Assembly: GCA_951217055.1 (NCBI GenBank)
Contig: OX578280.1
Location: 7,419,271-7,483,270, forward strand
From: Gerris lacustris
Taxonomy: Eukaryota; Arthropoda; Insecta; Hemiptera; Gerridae
Direction: 5' to 3'
Length of the DNA stretch: 64,000 bases
Within the stretch, counting starts at the first letter, position 1. The number at the start of each line of letters is the position of its first letter. Made by a program: the position numbers and the translations under genes. The notes beneath the pieces are model-generated. The model was given only the letters and a program-made list of their open reading frames with translations. It was not told the origin of the DNA and did no database searches. Of this stretch, positions 23,426 to 33,850 are shown in pieces.

Positions 23426-24183
23426 AAACAGTCTTCCTGATACTAAACTGAAAATAATCTAATCTTGTCTGAAACGCCTAAGTTTCTTGAATATTTCAAT
23501 ATTCCATACAATTCCGAAACTTTCTTAATATTGAATTATGACTCTAAGAAATTTAATAAATATAATAATGGATTTGTACGTTAATAGTTCAATTCTTTCT
23601 TTGAAAGACAATGTTTTATTTTTTTTTGCATAAATATCAGTGAAGTTTAAAGGTATTTTAAGATAGTTAAAATTAAATGAGCCAAGCAAGAATTAATTAG
23701 AGAATAATTTTGGTTTTAATGGGGTTTTAGAGGAAGTCATTAAACTAAGAATAATTGCCTCAAATTTATGTAAGACTAGAACGAGACGAAAATACTCCTT
23801 TTAGATTATATAATTATTTTGGATTTCGGAAATGCTATATGAATGGTTTCCAAATAGACTTGTCACGACCTTATGACTCTTTATCTTTTGTACTCGTCAA
23901 TTAATTGAAATAGTAGAAAATATAATGGAGATGAATAAGTCAAAGAAACCCCCATTGTGAACTTAAGGGCAAACTTTAAGTTATTTTCCTTTTGCACCCA
24001 AGTCGAGTACAGGGTTTTCAATTCATTTTGGCCCCAAGACTCGGATACGTTTGCCAATACTCTTATTTCCATTAAGGTATCTCTCCCTTCTCAATCTTTT
24101 TAACTTCCGTCTCCGTCTCCAGATGTCTGTCTTGGTCTACTTCCTCTTTATTTCGAACCTTGTAGATTCCACTCTAAAAGCTT
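23426..24183. other. Unassigned AT-rich sequence
   Basis: No exon or named repeat recognised. Confidence 0.4.
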
Positions 24184-24191
24184 GTTTAGGC

Positions 24192-24350
24192 GGTACTTCT
24201 TTAGATTGTTACTCCCCTATGTTTTTTTAGAATATGAATGAAAGACTAAATAACTATTAAGACAAAGGGATGTCTAGTCCAATGTACTTAAGGACAAAGG
24301 AATATCACACTTCTGTTTTTATAAGAGGAGTAACAATCTAAAGAAGTGCC
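24192..24350. mobile_element. Family Z MITE, short copy Z2, perfect 8-bp TSD
   Basis: GGTACTTCTTTAGATTG at the left and CAATCTAAAGAAGTGCC at the right, 159 bp in all, with GTTTAGGC duplicated exactly at 24184-24191 and 24351-24358. This copy has the simplest interior and defines the family ends. Confidence 0.85.
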
Positions 24351-24447
24351 GTTTAGGCTATGTAAGGATGTTGTTGCAAAAACCCTTTACTTCTTGGTCC
24401 TGCTTTACAAATTTTGATTTAGAAATTATAAGGTCACCATTTCCTTA

Positions 24448-24633
24448 AGCTGGGTTGTGCCTGAGACTTGGCGAACCTCTCGTGCTTGGAGGTTCGTGCT
24501 CGTAGGATTGTGGTCTGTCAAATCCTTAACGGGAAAGGTCGAGCCATATCGAGTACGATGTATGTTCCCATGACTCGAGGTATGACAAACTTTGAGTCAA
24601 GCTCGCCAAGTCACAGTCCATACGAACCCAGCT
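24448..24633. mobile_element. MITE of 186 bp, TTA target duplication
   Basis: AGCTGGGTT at the left is inverted as AACCCAGCT at the right, with further inner pairing (GACTTGGCGA and TCGCCAAGTC). TTA is present at 24445-24447 and 24634-24636. The TTA duplication fits PIF/Harbinger. Confidence 0.65.
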
Positions 24634-24798
24634 TTAGGATATTCTTTAGACACTATTGGACTTGTGGAAAGGATGGTGAAAGAGCGTATGCCTCAGAACT
24701 CAGAGCTTGTTAAACAGAGAAAAGCATGATGTGAGAAGAAAGGTTGGACCGAAATTAAATGGTTGTCATGAGTTGTTGAAAATGGATCATGGGAGTTA

Positions 24799-25373
24799 TA
24801 GTCAGGGTACCCATAGGCAAAAAAGTAACTTATACATACTCTTTCCAAACCTTTTTGTATGGCTTGTTTAGGCAAAGTCTGACACCGTTTTCCTCAGTGA
24901 CTTTTTTAGTTTTGGGGCGTTTTTTTTTTTATTTGAACCCTAAAATTTTACGTGTCAGACTGGAAAATCGGAAAAAGTTCTGCGTCAGACAATATTAAAA
25001 TGTTGATTTATAGGGTTCAAATAATGTATCTTGAGAAAATCAGCTGGTTATTAATCATTAATTAATATTAGTTCATATTAATTAATATCCATTATTATTA
25101 ATTAAAATTCATTAATTAATAACTGGCTGATTTTCTCAAGATACATTATTTGAACCCTATAAATCAACATTTTAATATTGTCTGACGCAGAACTTTTTCT
25201 GATTTTCTAGTCTGACGCGTCAAAATTTTAGGGTTCAAATAAAAAAAAAACGCCCCAAAACTAAAAAAAAGTCACAGAGGAAAACGGTGTCAGATTTGGC
25301 CTAAACAAGCTATACAAAAAGGTTTGGAAAGAGTATGTATAAGTTACTTTTTTGCCTATGGGCACCCTGACTA
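24799..25373. mobile_element. Foldback element of 575 bp, TAGTCAGGGT, TTA target duplication
   Basis: Begins TAGTCAGGGTACCCATAGG and ends with its inverse. TTA lies at 24796-24798 and 25374-25376. Arms of about 260 bp are nearly perfect inverses, and the AT-rich loop is about 50 bp (TTAATTAATATTAGTTC region). It is close to a perfect long hairpin and could give double-stranded RNA if transcribed with the CLC intron. Confidence 0.75.
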
Positions 25374-25427
25374 TTAGAGGATGGAAGAAAAAGGAGCCAG
25401 CTTTGATGCTCTGAGAAAAAGGAGCCT

Positions 25428-25626
25428 AGGCGAGATGCTCTGATTTATATGACTCACTGATGATCACAACATACAGTCGCTTCGGTAGTACACTATACAG
25501 AGGTAAGTGTGAAGTGAACTCTACCACAGGGCTAGAACAATTGTCTATATTAGGCCTAATTGCAAGATTCGAAGAAGTGGTTCATCATACCAGTTTAGCT
25601 CTTGTACCAGCACCTTACTACTACTA
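25428..25626 (+). mobile_element. SINE family U, degraded copy U1
   Basis: GCTCTGATTTATATGACTCA, CGCTTCGGTAGTACACTATA and AGGCCTAATTGCAAGATTCG match the body of family U. It ends TTACTACTACTAG. The tRNA-like head is missing. AGAGGATG occurs on both sides (25376 and 25626), a possible target duplication. Confidence 0.55.
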
Positions 25627-25897
25627 GAGGATGCAATGGGAAAGCTAGGTGCAAAAAAGATTAGAAACTAGTCGTATAGAAAGCCAAGGCCGGTATCAGG
25701 CCGTAGTTCTGCAGAAGTAAGTACTCTTTGTGATAATGGTCTTTGTGAATTGCTGTGTGCTCTTTCATGTTCCAGAGTTGTAGAGCAGAATGAATTTCAC
25801 ATTTGCAGTAAAGATGTAATGCTCAGAGTTAATATTGAACTCATATGATCTCGAATTTGGGTGTATCATCGTGAATGTCCTTTGTCTTATTGGTGTA
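25627..25897. other. Unassigned sequence
   Basis: No exon or named repeat recognised. Confidence 0.4.
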
Positions 25898-26350
25898 GAA
25901 GTAGTAAGGTCCTTTACTAGATTAGAGAGTTAGGACGAACTACTTGTTCGAGCCCAACAATTTGGCCATAACTTGGTGCGTAGGCTTCCACGGGTAGACT
26001 CGTAATAAACAGCTTGGTTTTCCGGTGGAATCCACGTCACGAAGGGGGTGAAGTCCAACGTTTCGCTTCCTCTGCTGGAAGCATCTTCAGGAGTGTGGTT
26101 CATCGTGGTGTTGACTCGAAGCAACATGTCCTGTGTTAGGCCCAATTTACTAGTCTCGTGGTAAAGAGTTCCAGCCACTTTACACATCATATCTCTGTAC
26201 ATTGTACCACCAGAGTGAATATGATTTGATCGTTAATGAGCTATATAAATCAGAGCATCACGGCTAGGGATCGAACCCACGATCTAGTGTCGCCCTTGAT
26301 TCATTGATGGTTGAGCAGACGCGGTAAGTAATTTAATCCACATGGTCACG
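25898..26350 (-). mobile_element. SINE family U, copy U2, carrying a hammerhead-like insert
   Basis: Read on the minus strand: GAGCCAGCGTGACCATG (head), GGGTTCGATCCCTAGCC (box B-like), GCTCTGATTTATATAGCTCA, body and a TACTACTTCTAC tail. Between GGGCCTAACACAGG and the final GGCTCGAACAAGTAGTTCG is extra sequence absent from the other copies, which contains CTGAAGA, the stem pair GCTTCC/GGAAGC, and GAAAC. The flanks TTATTGGTGTAG and TCATTGGAATAG are a weak target duplication. Confidence 0.6.
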
Positions 26351-26757
26351 CTGGCTCTCATTGGAATAGTTCTGGATATCCTCCGAAGCACAATACATTG
26401 GATACGATATTTTCCTATAACAGAATTAATTCTTCTCTTTCTCTATTTCTTTGTCGGCCAAGAAGAAATGTGATAGACCGTTTAACACTTCTTGATCATG
26501 AATCAGACTTCTATAAAGATGTAAAGCCTAATTGTTGGCTGCTACAACTACGATCCAAGCAGTAGATGTGTGAAGAAGCTGGAACTTCTTTTGTTTGGTG
26601 AAGTTAAAGAAAATAATCGAAGAAGTGTGATAAACCACATCCTTAATCTTCGTGATCATAAATCAGACTTCCTCTTCTACTATTATGATGCGTGGAGCAG
26701 CTGTAACCTTGTGGCGGACCTGGAATAGCCTTGCTTCCTTAACCTGGGTAATTTTTT
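26351..26757. other. Unassigned sequence with an imperfect internal repeat
   Basis: GAAATGTGATAGACC...CATGAATCAGACTTC near 26470 recurs as GAAGTGTGATAAACC...CATAAATCAGACTTC near 26620. Function unknown. Confidence 0.4.
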
Positions 26758-26765
26758 GTTTTCAT

Positions 26766-27458
26766 CTCAGAGCAAGGAAGAGTTAGAGGGAGCAATGCGA
26801 TTTGAAAAGTGGTTCATTATACTACACCCCTATACTAAACCTCCCAAGCGAGCTCAATCCGAACTAAAGTGATCATGTGGTCACTGGTCCTTGTCTTATT
26901 GGTCTATTCCTTGTCCTTCCGTCCCCACAGACGCTTGTCAACAAATTCTTATCAGTGGCATTTATTTGATAACCCACTCAAAGAAGATTGCTATTGGTTA
27001 TCTAGGAAATGTTATGCGTTTATTAACGATGTTACTACCTTCAGATAATTAATAAGGTTAACAACAAACATTCAAGTACATATTTATAAAGAAAACTGTT
27101 TAAAAATAAAAATATTAAATGTCGTAAGAGTATATCACTTATTCTTATCAGATGATATCAGATAAATTTAGAGTTTTTATCAGGTTTGTTCCAACCACAC
27201 CTCAAACTAGTTCTAAACTAGTTTCAAACTGTACGACGCATGTGCATTAGCAAACAATGTTCAAATGTGGTCCGATGCGCATGCGTCGGACAGTTCCAAA
27301 CCAGTTTTAAGTGTGGTTGGAACAAACCTATCGAGATATTGATACTGTTTCACCAAACTGCCGCTTGGGAGGTTTAGTATAGGGGTGTAGCATAATGAAC
27401 CACTTTTTGAGACCCAGATTCTATAGTATTGTTCCCTCTACCCCTTCCTTGCTCTGAG
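26766..27458. mobile_element. hAT-like element P, 693 bp, perfect 8-bp TSD
   Basis: CTCAGAGCAAGGAAG at the left and CTTCCTTGCTCTGAG at the right. GTTTTCAT is duplicated exactly at 26758-26765 and 27459-27466. Subterminal inverted repeats of about 100 bp include GTATAGGGGTGTAG-type sequence. A smaller MITE (27182-27329) is nested inside. No transposase frame. Confidence 0.8.
27182..27329. mobile_element. MITE of 148 bp inside element P, ATC target duplication
   Basis: AGGTTTGTTCCAACCACAC faces GTGTGGTTGGAACAAACCT, with inner pairing across CCGATGCGCATGCGTCGGAC. ATC occurs at 27179-27181 and 27330-27332. Confidence 0.7.
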
Positions 27459-27466
27459 GTTTTCAT

Positions 27467-28502
27467 TTTATTTATATGTAGTTTTTTCTGTTTTTATTTT
27501 ACTGAGTCGTTCAACCCAAAATAATTATATTCTAAATTTATCAACAATTAAATTTATTTTTAATTTATCATTATTACATATTTGTGTGCACCCTATAACG
27601 GACCCCCAAAATCACCTTAATTTTTTATTTGGGTTGTTACTGGAAATTGCGCAGGGAAGTTTAAGAAAATAACTGAATAGCCTCGAAACTTATTATAAAA
27701 ATTATCTTTGAATGTCATAAAACCTTGTGCTTAACGGTTTGTCTTTGGATGATGAGGCGATGTTCTAATATGTGATTAGAATTATAAGTTTTTATCGTAT
27801 GACTGATATCGTTGTGTGTGCATGAGTCATTGATATAGGATCTTCTATATGTTTTTAAGTAATATGGTTTAAGAACTGTTTGACTTGATTATACAGTTTA
27901 TGTATAAAATCAATGTTTGAGCTTAATATGGTCGTTTAAGGTAACTAAAATTGAATTGTAGATGAATGTTCAACAAGTCCCTTAGTCTTGGGTTGATTTG
28001 ATCTCTTGTGACACCTTGATACCTGTTGACAAATTATATTGTCTCGTGTCTCTGTTTATTTGTCAATCCATGCTCTTGAATATGTATAAGCTAAATAATT
28101 CATAGAGGATATCGTGATTCTGATAGTAAACAGTTCCCAACTGTTGTGTGCTATAGACTTTGTGAATAAGTCTTCTTCTTATAGAGAATTTTGCTTATAT
28201 CTTAATAAATTTGCACTGCTGAAATCACTTAATCTATTAGTCATCATCTTTCGTTAAACTTTATAAATTTTATGTATTGATGAAAAAAGTACCTACTTTA
28301 CTATTTAAGAAGTCTTTTTAATTTTGATTGTTATCTCTATTGTTAATTATATCCATATATTTATTGATGCATCCTTAATATGTTTATATAAAAGACACAA
28401 CCAACGATAGCCTCAGCCATATTGTTTATTTTCTGTAAGTTATTTTTTTGTACTTCATATTTATAATCATAATTTATTTTAAATCAAATTATAATTATTA
28501 TT
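27467..28502. other. Unassigned AT-rich sequence
   Basis: About 1 kb with no exon, no long frame and no recognised repeat. Confidence 0.45.
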
Positions 28503-28620
28503 AACTACGGGAAACAGACAGAGAAAAATACACTCCAGCGCCGGGATTTGAACCACGGGCCTCTATATATAATCCCGGCGCTGGAGTGTATTTTTCTCTG
28601 TCTGTTTCTCGTAGTTAATA
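28503..28620. repeat. Palindrome made of two inverted family t ends
   Basis: GAAACAGACAGAGAAAAATA at about 28511 continues through CACTCCAGCGCCGGGATT and is mirrored at about 28577-28612, with a 23-bp spacer containing TGAACCACGGGCC. The arms are about 37 bp and nearly perfect. Left and right halves are the 3' end of the tRNA-like unit in opposite orientations. Confidence 0.75.
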
Positions 28621-29040
28621 ATAATTATAATTGGATTTAAATTAAAATTTAATCTTTCTGTAGTATGAATACTACCAAAATGGTAAAATATGAATTTCTA
28701 ATTGATTGTACTAAGTACAGGTACTAATTGGGTACTTTATAATTATAAGCGTTATTCTCGGTCTAGTTCTATGTCATTAATGTTGACTTCTAAGACTTAT
28801 GTGGAAAATTGAAAGCTTAAATTCGGGACAAGGTATCATTAACGTCAGAGAAACTCATTCTCCTGCGTAGCTTAGTTGGTAGAGCGCTATACTGGAAATA
28901 TAGAGGCCCGTGGTTCAAATCCCGGCGCTGGAGTGTATTTTTCTCTGTCTGTTTCCCGTAGTTAATAATAATTATAATTTGATTTAAATTAAAATTTAAT
29001 CTTTCTTTAGTATGAATACTACCAAAATGGTAAAATATGA
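28588..29040 (+). repeat. Family t tandem: direct-repeat-flanked tRNA-like unit (locus 2)
   Basis: Direct repeats of about 110 bp (TATTTTTCTCTGTCTGTTTC to GAATACTACCAAAATGG) begin at 28588 and 28937, 349 bp apart, and bracket a unique segment that ends in a tRNA-like sequence. Same plan as 17207-17680. Confidence 0.7.
28863..28935 (+). tRNA. tRNA-like sequence with anticodon GGA (family t head)
   Basis: It folds as a cloverleaf: acceptor TCCTGCG with CGCTGGA (6 of 7 pairs), D arm GCTT/GAGC, anticodon arm CTATA-CTGGAAA-TATAG with U33 and anticodon GGA. The T arm is weak (3 of 5 pairs around TTCAAAT). Seryl tRNAs with GGA normally have a long variable arm, which is absent here. With the repeat context this indicates a tRNA-derived repeat head rather than a working tRNA gene. 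Its inverse recurs at about 62105-62175. Confidence 0.5.
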
Positions 29041-29065
29041 AATCATAATTTAGTTCGTTGTGTGT

Positions 29066-29532
29066 AAGGGAACCAAGGTGGCCGAGGTGCTAAAAGCTAT
29101 CACTGAGTCGAGGCAACTCGAGGTCGTGGGTTCGATCCCGTACCATGGTACTCTGAATTGCATCTATGAATCGCGGACGGAGCAGGGCGAGGGCACCCCA
29201 TGAGAGGTTCTCTTCCCCCACACTTTGATGTGGGTTCGATCCGTGTCATGATGATGTAATTTGTATCTATGGTTCGAGGACGGAGCAGGGCGAGGGCACC
29301 CCCTAAGGGGTTCTCTTCCCCCACACTTTGACGCACGCTTATATAGCTTACTAATGACCACACCATACTCGCTTCGGCGGTACATTGTACAAATGTATGA
29401 TGTGTGAAGTAGCTGGAACTCTCCACCACGGGGCAAGTAAAATGGGTCTACTATAAGGCCTGATTGCGAGGTTCGAACAAGTGGTTCGTGCTACCCGTCT
29501 AATAGGAAGTACTAGGTAACTACTACTACAAC
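29066..29532 (+). mobile_element. tRNA-derived SINE family U, copy U3, about 467 bp
   Basis: Head GGTGGCCGAGGTGCTAAAAG (box A-like) and GTGGGTTCGATCCCGTACC (box B-like). A body block, GCAGGGCGAGGGCACCCC with TTCTCTTCCCCCACAC, occurs twice. The 3' part reads ATACTCGCTTCGGCGGTACA and CGAACAAGTGGTTCGTGC, ending in ACTACTACTAC. TAGTTCGTTGTGTG before the head and TAGTTCGTTATGTA after the tail give a 14-bp target duplication with two mismatches. Confidence 0.8.
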
Positions 29533-29816
29533 TAGTTCGTTATGTACAAATATTATAATAAATTGAAATAATCTAAAGATTATAATAAAAACAAAAACAA
29601 TTAAAATAAAAAGGAATGAGAGACCCCCATAGCAAGGTGCCAGAGTGGGGACTCCGTCTCTTCCCTATTCCATGGCCCATGATATGATTAAACAATATCA
29701 TAAGGCTATATAAATTAATACGAGTATACTTAATACCTTAACGAACAACTAGCCTTTTATGAAAATACATAATAAAATAGATGAAAACCATTGTTCCATA
29801 TAAACAACCTTATTAA
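29533..29816. other. Unassigned sequence
   Basis: No exon or named repeat recognised. Confidence 0.4.
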
Positions 29817-29817
29817 A

Positions 29818-30457
29818 TCCCCTAAATGCTAATGGTAATTGGATGGCTGGTATTACTAAACCTTCGTCGATTCGACTAACATATGCAGAAAATACATTTT
29901 TTGGGTTGAAACTACACTTTTATAAAGAGAAAAACTATTGAGAACTCATTATTAAATCTTTTAGTCAGATATACAAACTTTTGATGACAAATATTATTGT
30001 AGGTACATCAGAAGAATCTGAAATTGAGTGAACATTAATGCATCAGGTCCCATGCCCCAGACCAAAAGCCCTAGGCACTTTGCTACTCCAGGCCCAAGAT
30101 TATCGGCCATTGGTCTCTGGCCCAAGGCCAATTACCCTAGGCCCATTGCCCCTTACCCCTAGGCCTATTGCCCTTTACCCCAGGCCCATTTTCCCAGGCT
30201 ATAGACTCATTCGTCGACCAATTAATTCCCTACGTCTATTACTAAACGTTAATCGAATCGACGAAGTAGCTTTGACGGGAATTTGCCAGAAAACGAGTGT
30301 ATGCTCAAAAGGACTACTACCGCTACACTAGCAGGTGTGTTACTAACCAGTGCAAGCACTGCAGAAGGATGGGGTACCCATCACCATCGCATACGAGCGT
30401 AAAAGGTTAAGGTTCAAACTGTGCTCGTCGATTCGACTAACATTAGCATTTAAGGGA
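29818..30457. mobile_element. Element O with inverted ends CCCTAAATGCTAATG
   Basis: TCCCCTAAATGCTAATGG at 29818 is inverted near 30441-30456 (CATTAGCATTTAAGGGA). TCGTCGATTCGACTAACAT occurs near both ends in the same orientation. The interior (30030-30200) is a degenerate tandem of CCCTAGGCCCATTGCCCC-like units. No coding sequence is supported. Confidence 0.5.
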
Positions 30458-30479
30458 TATGAACATCCTATTATAGTCA

Positions 30480-30689
30480 AGGAGATAGCGTGCAAAAAAG
30501 TGTCTGACTAACATCAAGCTTTGTCCCTTTATAGGTTAGTTATTCAAATATTACTTCAAATCAAAGTGGACTCCTATCAAGTGACAAACTAACATAAACT
30601 TGATTCTCGGTCTACTTACTAATTTTGTGCTCAGGAACATGAAAATCACATTTTCGCACATAATATGCGGGACATGACCGCTCTCCACC

Positions 30690-30721
<32 letters not shown>

Positions 30722-30858
30722 CAAAAGGCTATTGCCAAGCTATATCACGCAGATGAACTTAGCCGACCACATATTGTTAAAAGTCACTAAGAGATTAATT
30801 TGTGCACATAATTTTAGCTAGATGTTATTAAGACACCTTTTTGTACTCTTATCTTCTG
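30480..30858 (+). mobile_element. Family N element, copy N2
   Basis: GGAGATAGCGTGCAAAAAAG, GTCTGACTAACATCAAGC, GGGACATGACCGCTCTCCAC and TATTGCCAAGCTATATCACG match N1 at 42041-43043 in order. A T run of about 31 sits at 30691-30721. The right terminus is decayed. Confidence 0.6.
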
Positions 30859-30989
30859 GACTAATAGTTTCCTGTCATTAATCTGTGATTTCAACATTAT
30901 AGTCCTATTCATCAAATATTAAAATGATCCTGTTGATGTATATTATTGTTTAATTAATGTACTAATCGTGAATTAAAAAACTGCTATTA

Positions 30990-32090
30990 CTAGGCATCGC
31001 GTGACTCTATCATTGAAGCGAGTGTATAGTAATAAATATGTATTGAATATTGAAAAAATTACAAGATAAAAAGAACTTTTTATATAATACGTTTTTAAAT
31101 TTTCTATTGACTAAAAAAAAATCAATATGAAACTTGTCATAATGAAGATTGTAAAAATGGGACATGTCAAAACAAATAAAAAAAACTTGCGGATTTTTTC
31201 CGAACTAACTTTCCATACAACAAAATTTGCTGACAACGATTTAAATTCTGCAGAAAGATGACTAAAAGTATTAAAATAATGCATTGTCATCGGGTTCTGA
31301 GCTATTCTAAAAGTTTCAAATGTCTAGTTACTCGGGATGTTAGTTAAAATTCGATTGCAAGATTTGTACTGGACAAAAAAACAAACAAACAAGAAAGCAA
31401 GCTAATAAAACCGTAGTAAAAATAGGTAACCATGAATCATGATGAGTTGAGAGATAAGGGGTATGATAGTAGTACAGCGGCTTGTAGTAAGGGAACCACT
31501 CTGCATTCTTACTATTCCTCTAACCACACATCTCCTTTTCAATTATTATAAAATCTATCACTTGACTACGCAAAAACTTCTGCTTATATCAAGTTGAAAT
31601 TTTACATGCCTGTTTCAATTGTACTTTAGACGATGTATATGAAGTTTTATTAAAATCGTTACGTTAGAACGTAAGATATCGGTAAAAACGTTGTTTTCTC
31701 TACATTAAACGTTTAGGTCCGCTTTAATAGTTTTAACGATCTTTATTAATTCATAGCGGTGTCGCTGTTGGTTTTACTACAAATTGTTATTTTTGAAAAA
31801 AAAAAATGTTTGTCTTATCGAATAGATATATTTAGATTTTTTTCCCGTCTTAAAATTCCATTTTATTTTTGAAGCTCACGTTTACGCGAGCGTTGAGCGC
31901 GAACACTAAGGCAGACAACGTTTTCCAACGAATTCGTCCTGAGTATTGGTAAAATAAACATGTGTACCAAATTTCATCAAAAACGGTCAACTTTTACTCA
32001 AGTTATCGTCGTACGTTTCAGACACACAGACACGGAGCATATATTTCGTTGAATGTAGGAAGCTCGCTGCGCTCGCTTCAATTAGTAATA
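30990..32090 (-). mobile_element. Family F element F2, containing family G insert
   Basis: TAGGCATCGCGTGACTCTAT and GAAGCGAG at the left, AGCTCGCTGCGCTCGCTTCA at the right. Contains inverse copies of the F core (TCGTACGTTTCAG tract, ACGCTCGCGTAA-like sequence) and ACGTTCTAACGTAACG-type sequence. About 350 bp between 31062 and 31415 is absent from F1 and matches family G at 49335. Confidence 0.65.
31062..31415 (-). mobile_element. Family G repeat, copy G1, within F2
   Basis: AAACTTGCGGATTTTTTCCG, AACTAACTTTCC, CATTGTCATCGGGTTCTGAG and ACAAACAAACAAG match, in inverse, 49335-49600. ATAAAAAGAACTTTTTATAT matches 49910-49925. Confidence 0.6.
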
Positions 32091-33045
32091 AATTATTTTA
32101 AAACTTATAAATTGTATTTTTTAAATATTTCTCTATAGTAATATTACGACACATTATACATACATTTATTTCAAGGCGGCTTACTTTAACTCCAAGAATG
32201 ATATTAAATAAAAGAAAAACTCGTAAAGAAATAGATTAAAAACCAGGAAAAGCGTGGGATGCTCATCAAAAATATATAAGACGAAGTACCTTGGAAATTC
32301 CTTCGCTTTCAATTCATAATCCACCTTCAAAATATTGTCCTTTGCCTTATATTTAGTGCTATTCATTTTATTCTTATTCTTTTTATGGTTATTCAGTTTT
32401 TATATGTGCAGTTAATTTGTTAAATAATCACTTATCGTAAACTTTGTTTATTTCTCAATTTTGAAAACATTCAGACAAAAAAACTTCTAGATAAAGGCAA
32501 ATTGAAAATAAGCCTACAGTGAGGTTAGGATTTAGATTCTTTTGTGTTAAAGTGCCTTATCGTAAACTATAAAGAAAGTTTTTATTAAAGCAAGCGTTAA
32601 ATAAAACTATAAAGCAGCATTAAAAGCAAAGAGTTTCTAGAAATCTGTTTTAAGCCATGAAGTTTAACTCTTCGTAAAGGATTTTTGACGCATCCATTCA
32701 ATTGTTACTATCACTCAATAAAAAAGAGATTATCATGAAAAATTTGTATTAATAGGTTCTATGGATAGAACCTTAAATGTCCTTAAGGATTCCAAGTCTA
32801 ACGTTTCGTTTCTAACTTTAGGAAGCATCTCGGAGAGTGTTGCGCATCCTAGTGTCATTCGATGCAGCGATAAGGATAAGATAAACTGACCGACTAGAGA
32901 GGTGTATTAGAAAGAAAAACTGTGTGTTTATACTGCTTTCTGGATCAGAGGTTCTTGGATTTCCCTTGGCTTGGCTCTGGTAGGTAATCCATATACGTGC
33001 TGCATTTGTAAGTCTTCCTCCTTCAAGCCTAGGATTCTTTATTCG
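32091..33045. other. Unassigned sequence
   Basis: Mostly featureless. At 32793-32840 CTAACGTTTCGTTTC and GGAAGCATCTCGGAGAG resemble the hammerhead-like insert of U2 (26060) in the same orientation, but more decayed. Confidence 0.4.
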
Positions 33046-33850
33046 GATTTAATGTCGCAGGGTTGCATCCTGGTTGAGCCTGCGGCAATGAAACTTGTAT
33101 GCACTGGGATTCTTTGTTCGGATTCATTGTCAAAGGGTTGAGTTCCGGCTTGCATCCTGGTTGAGCCTGCGACAATGAAACTTGTATACACTGGGATTCT
33201 TTGTTTGGATTCATTGTCAAAGGGTTGAGTTCCGGCTTGCATCCTGGTTGAGCCTGCGACAATGAAACTTGTATACACTGGGATTCTTTGTTTGGATTCA
33301 TTGTCAAAGGGTTGAGTTCCGGCTTGCATCCTGGTTGAGCCTGTGACAATGAAACTTGTATAGACTGGGATTCTTTGTTTGGATTCATTGTCAAAGGGTT
33401 GAGTTCCGGCTTGCATCCTGGTTGAGCCTGCAACAATGTAACTTTTGTACACTGGGATTCTTTGTTCGGATTCATTGTCAAAGGGTTGAGTTCCGGCTTG
33501 CATCCTGGTTGAGCCTGCGACAATGAAACTTTTATATACTGGAATTCTTTGTTCGGATTCATTGTCAAATGGTTGAGTTCCGGCTTGCATCCTGGTTGAG
33601 CCTGCGACAATGAAACTTTTATATACTGGGATTCTTTGTTCGGATTCATTGTCAAATGGTTGAGTTCCGGCTTGCATCCTGGTTGAGCCTGCGACAGTGA
33701 AACTTTTATATACTGGGATTCTTTGTTCGGATTCATTGTCAAATGGTTGAGTTCCGGCTTGCATCCTGGTTGAGCCTGCGACAATGAAACTTTTATATAC
33801 TGGGATTCTTTGTTCGGTTTCATTGTCACAGGGTTGAGTCCTAGGTTAGT
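33046..33850. repeat. 87-bp minisatellite, about nine units
   Basis: Unit GGGATTCTTTGTTCGGATTC, ATTGTCAAAGGGTTGAG, TTCCGGCTTGCATCCTGG, TTGAGCCTGCGACAATG, AAACTTGTATACACT. Successive GGGATTC blocks start 87 bp apart. Since 87 is divisible by 3, frames stay open through the array (266 and 241 codons on the minus strand). There is no start context, splice evidence or domain, so I treat these as repeat artefacts. Confidence 0.85.

Noticed and set aside
28863..28935. Functional tRNA-Ser(GGA) gene
   Set aside because: No long variable arm, weak T stem, and it belongs to a dispersed repeat present at several sites.
33029..33829. 266-codon minus-strand open frame
   Set aside because: It is an 87-bp tandem repeat read through; a second frame is open equally well and no domain, splice site or promoter supports coding.
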